6,058 nucleotides of DNA from the NCBI GenBank assembly GCA_005883365.1, contig VAXA01000279.1, forward strand, positions 1 to 6,058, given 5' to 3'. This DNA is from Actinomycetota bacterium (GTDB taxonomy: Bacteria > Actinomycetota > Thermoleophilia > Gaiellales > Gaiellaceae). Below, piece after piece: positions 5,242 through 6,058 of the stretch. The position numbers and the translations under genes were made by a program. The notes beneath the pieces are model-generated. The model saw nothing but the letters and a program-made list of their open reading frames with translations, was not told where the DNA came from and made no database searches. Every line of letters starts with the position of its first letter. Positions within the stretch are counted from its first letter, which is position 1.

Positions 5242-5892
5242 ATGGCGGGCGGCGAGCGCTGGGCGAGCTTCGACTGCTACGGGACGCTGATCGACTGGAA
5301 CGGCGGCATCGGGCGCGAGCTCGAGCGGCTGTTCGGCGCCGCGCGCGCAGGCGAGTTGCTGCACGCGTACCACGAGCTCGAGCCGCAGATCCAGCGGGAG
5401 GATCCGAGCCGGAGCTATCGCGAGGTATTGGCCATTGCCCTCGCACGTCTTGGCGCCCCCGCTAGCGAGCAGGATGCGCTAGGGCAGTCGCTGCCGGGCT
5501 GGGATGCTTTCGCGGAGGTGCCGCAAGCGCTCGAGGAGGCCCGAGCCCGCGGTTGGCGGCTCGCCGTCCTCTCCAACACCGACCGCGACCTCCTCGAGGC
5601 GTCTCTCGCTCGGATCGGGGTCGAGTTCGAGCTCTCGATCGTCGCGTCCGAGATCAGCTCGTACAAGCCGTCGCGCGGCCACTGGAACGAGTTCTTCGCG
5701 CAGAGCGGGGCCGACCGCGAGCGGCATGTCCACGTAGGCGCGAGCCTCTTCCACGACATCGCGCCGGCCGCAGCCCTGGGGCTTCGCACCATCTGGATCA
5801 ACCGGCTCGGCGAGGAGGCCGAACCGCAGCCGGACCTCGAGCTCCACAGCCTGACCGGGCTCGCGGAAACGCTCGATTCGCTCGTGCCGTGA
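5242..5892 (+). CDS. HAD-superfamily hydrolase, haloacid dehalogenase-like (type II)
   Basis: This 216-residue protein carries the four HAD motifs in order. Motif I is FDCYGTLIDW with nucleophile Asp11; motif II is LSNTD with Ser111; motif III is SSYKPS with Lys142; motif IV is HVGASLFHDIAPAAALGLRTIWINR with acidic Asp172. Residues 19 to about 95 form the helical cap. HAD phosphatases usually have Asp two places after the nucleophile; here it is Tyr13, as in L-2-haloacid dehalogenases (DxYGT). That, with the WINR ending of motif IV and a length close to the usual 220-230, points to the dehalogenase-like subgroup. Many such proteins in actinobacteria have no proven substrate, so true haloacid activity is not established. 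The ATG at 5242 lacks a clear ribosome-binding site but has a well-spaced possible -10. Its stop overlaps the GTG of the next gene as GTGA (5889-5892), so the two are probably co-translated. Confidence 0.85.
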   Translation: MAGGERWASFDCYGTLIDWNGGIGRELERLFGAARAGELLHAYHELEPQIQREDPSRSYREVLAIALARLGAPASEQDALGQSLPGWDAFAEVPQALEEARARGWRLAVLSNTDRDLLEASLARIGVEFELSIVASEISSYKPSRGHWNEFFAQSGADRERHVHVGASLFHDIAPAAALGLRTIWINRLGEEAEPQPDLELHSLTGLAETLDSLVP

Positions 5893-6058
5893 ACGTCCGG
5901 CACGCAACGAGAGAAGATGCAGCGGCCGTCGCGGAGGTGTTCAGCTCGGTCGAAGAGGCGGTGGCCGGGCACCCGTCCAGCCTCGACGCCCAGGCGGTAC
6001 TCGGCTGGTGGCAGACGATTTCCTTCGAGACGAACACGTGGCTGTTCGAGGACGACGG
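5889..6058 (+). CDS. GNAT-family acetyltransferase, N-terminal part, runs off the right edge
   Basis: From a GTG at 5889 that overlaps the HAD stop by four bases, the frame stays open for 56 codons to the window edge. It reads VNVRHATREDAAAVAEVF at the start, then SSVEEAVAG, LGWWQTISFE and TNTWLFEDDG. The pattern 'R-x-A-T-x-x-D-A-x-x-V' at the N-terminus followed by 'TWLFEDDG' is that of GNAT N-acetyltransferases, where the first strand and helix are followed by strand two and three (the W-L-x-E-D-D-G region). GNAT enzymes move an acetyl group from acetyl-CoA to an amine. The acetyl-CoA-binding loop (R/Q-x-x-G-x-G/A) would lie beyond the edge, so this assignment rests on the N-terminal pattern only and the substrate is unknown. 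Confidence 0.6.
   Translation, partial: MNVRHATREDAAAVAEVFSSVEEAVAGHPSSLDAQAVLGWWQTISFETNTWLFEDD

Noticed and set aside
1..6058. tRNA, rRNA, CRISPR array, insertion sequence or phage genes
   Set aside because: No cloverleaf-like sequence, regularly spaced repeats, terminal inverted repeats or transposase/integrase motifs were seen; genes fill nearly the whole window.

Overview
The window is GC-rich, uses GTG as well as ATG starts, and is packed with short gaps and 4-base gene overlaps. It looks like chromosomal DNA from a high-GC actinobacterium. The gene set and the possible leaderless TANNNT promoters hint at an uncultured Thermoleophilia-type lineage, but that placement is inference and no marker gene here settles it.

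Layout. (1) Positions 102 to 1 on the minus strand hold the first 34 codons of a gene whose protein resembles the start of a biotin-protein ligase (BirA catalytic domain). (2) Divergently, 119-709 encodes an ECF-type sigma factor with no anti-sigma gene next to it. (3) Positions 759-5214 form one tight type II fatty-acid synthesis (FAS II) operon: fabZ-like dehydratase, fabH, fabD, fabG, fabF. The last three junctions (fabH/fabD, fabD/fabG, fabG/fabF) are 4-base ATGA or GTGA overlaps. (4) Positions 5242-5892 encode a HAD-superfamily protein of the haloacid-dehalogenase type. It overlaps by 4 bases a GNAT-like acetyltransferase gene that runs off the right edge.

How the genes work together. 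FabD loads malonate onto acyl carrier protein (ACP), FabH starts the chain from acetyl-CoA-type primers, FabF elongates, FabG reduces the 3-keto group and FabZ dehydrates. The window lacks ACP itself and an enoyl-ACP reductase, which must lie elsewhere. A biotin-protein ligase next door fits the theme, because it activates the biotin carrier of acetyl-CoA carboxylase, which makes the malonyl-CoA that FabD uses.

The main anomaly is in fabF. An in-frame TAG at 4774-4776 stands where FabF proteins normally have tyrosine (SSDA-Y-H). It splits an otherwise well-preserved 421-codon gene after the catalytic cysteine but before the catalytic histidines and lysine. A sequencing or assembly error, a very recent nonsense mutation, and readthrough or reinitiation are all possible; the first two are the most likely. 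I see no wholly new biological system here. The remaining points of interest are the divergent promoter region, the orphan sigma factor, the Pro/Ala-rich FabH tail whose DNA can form hairpins just before fabD, and a repeated TAGGCTCG box upstream of both fabZ and the HAD gene.
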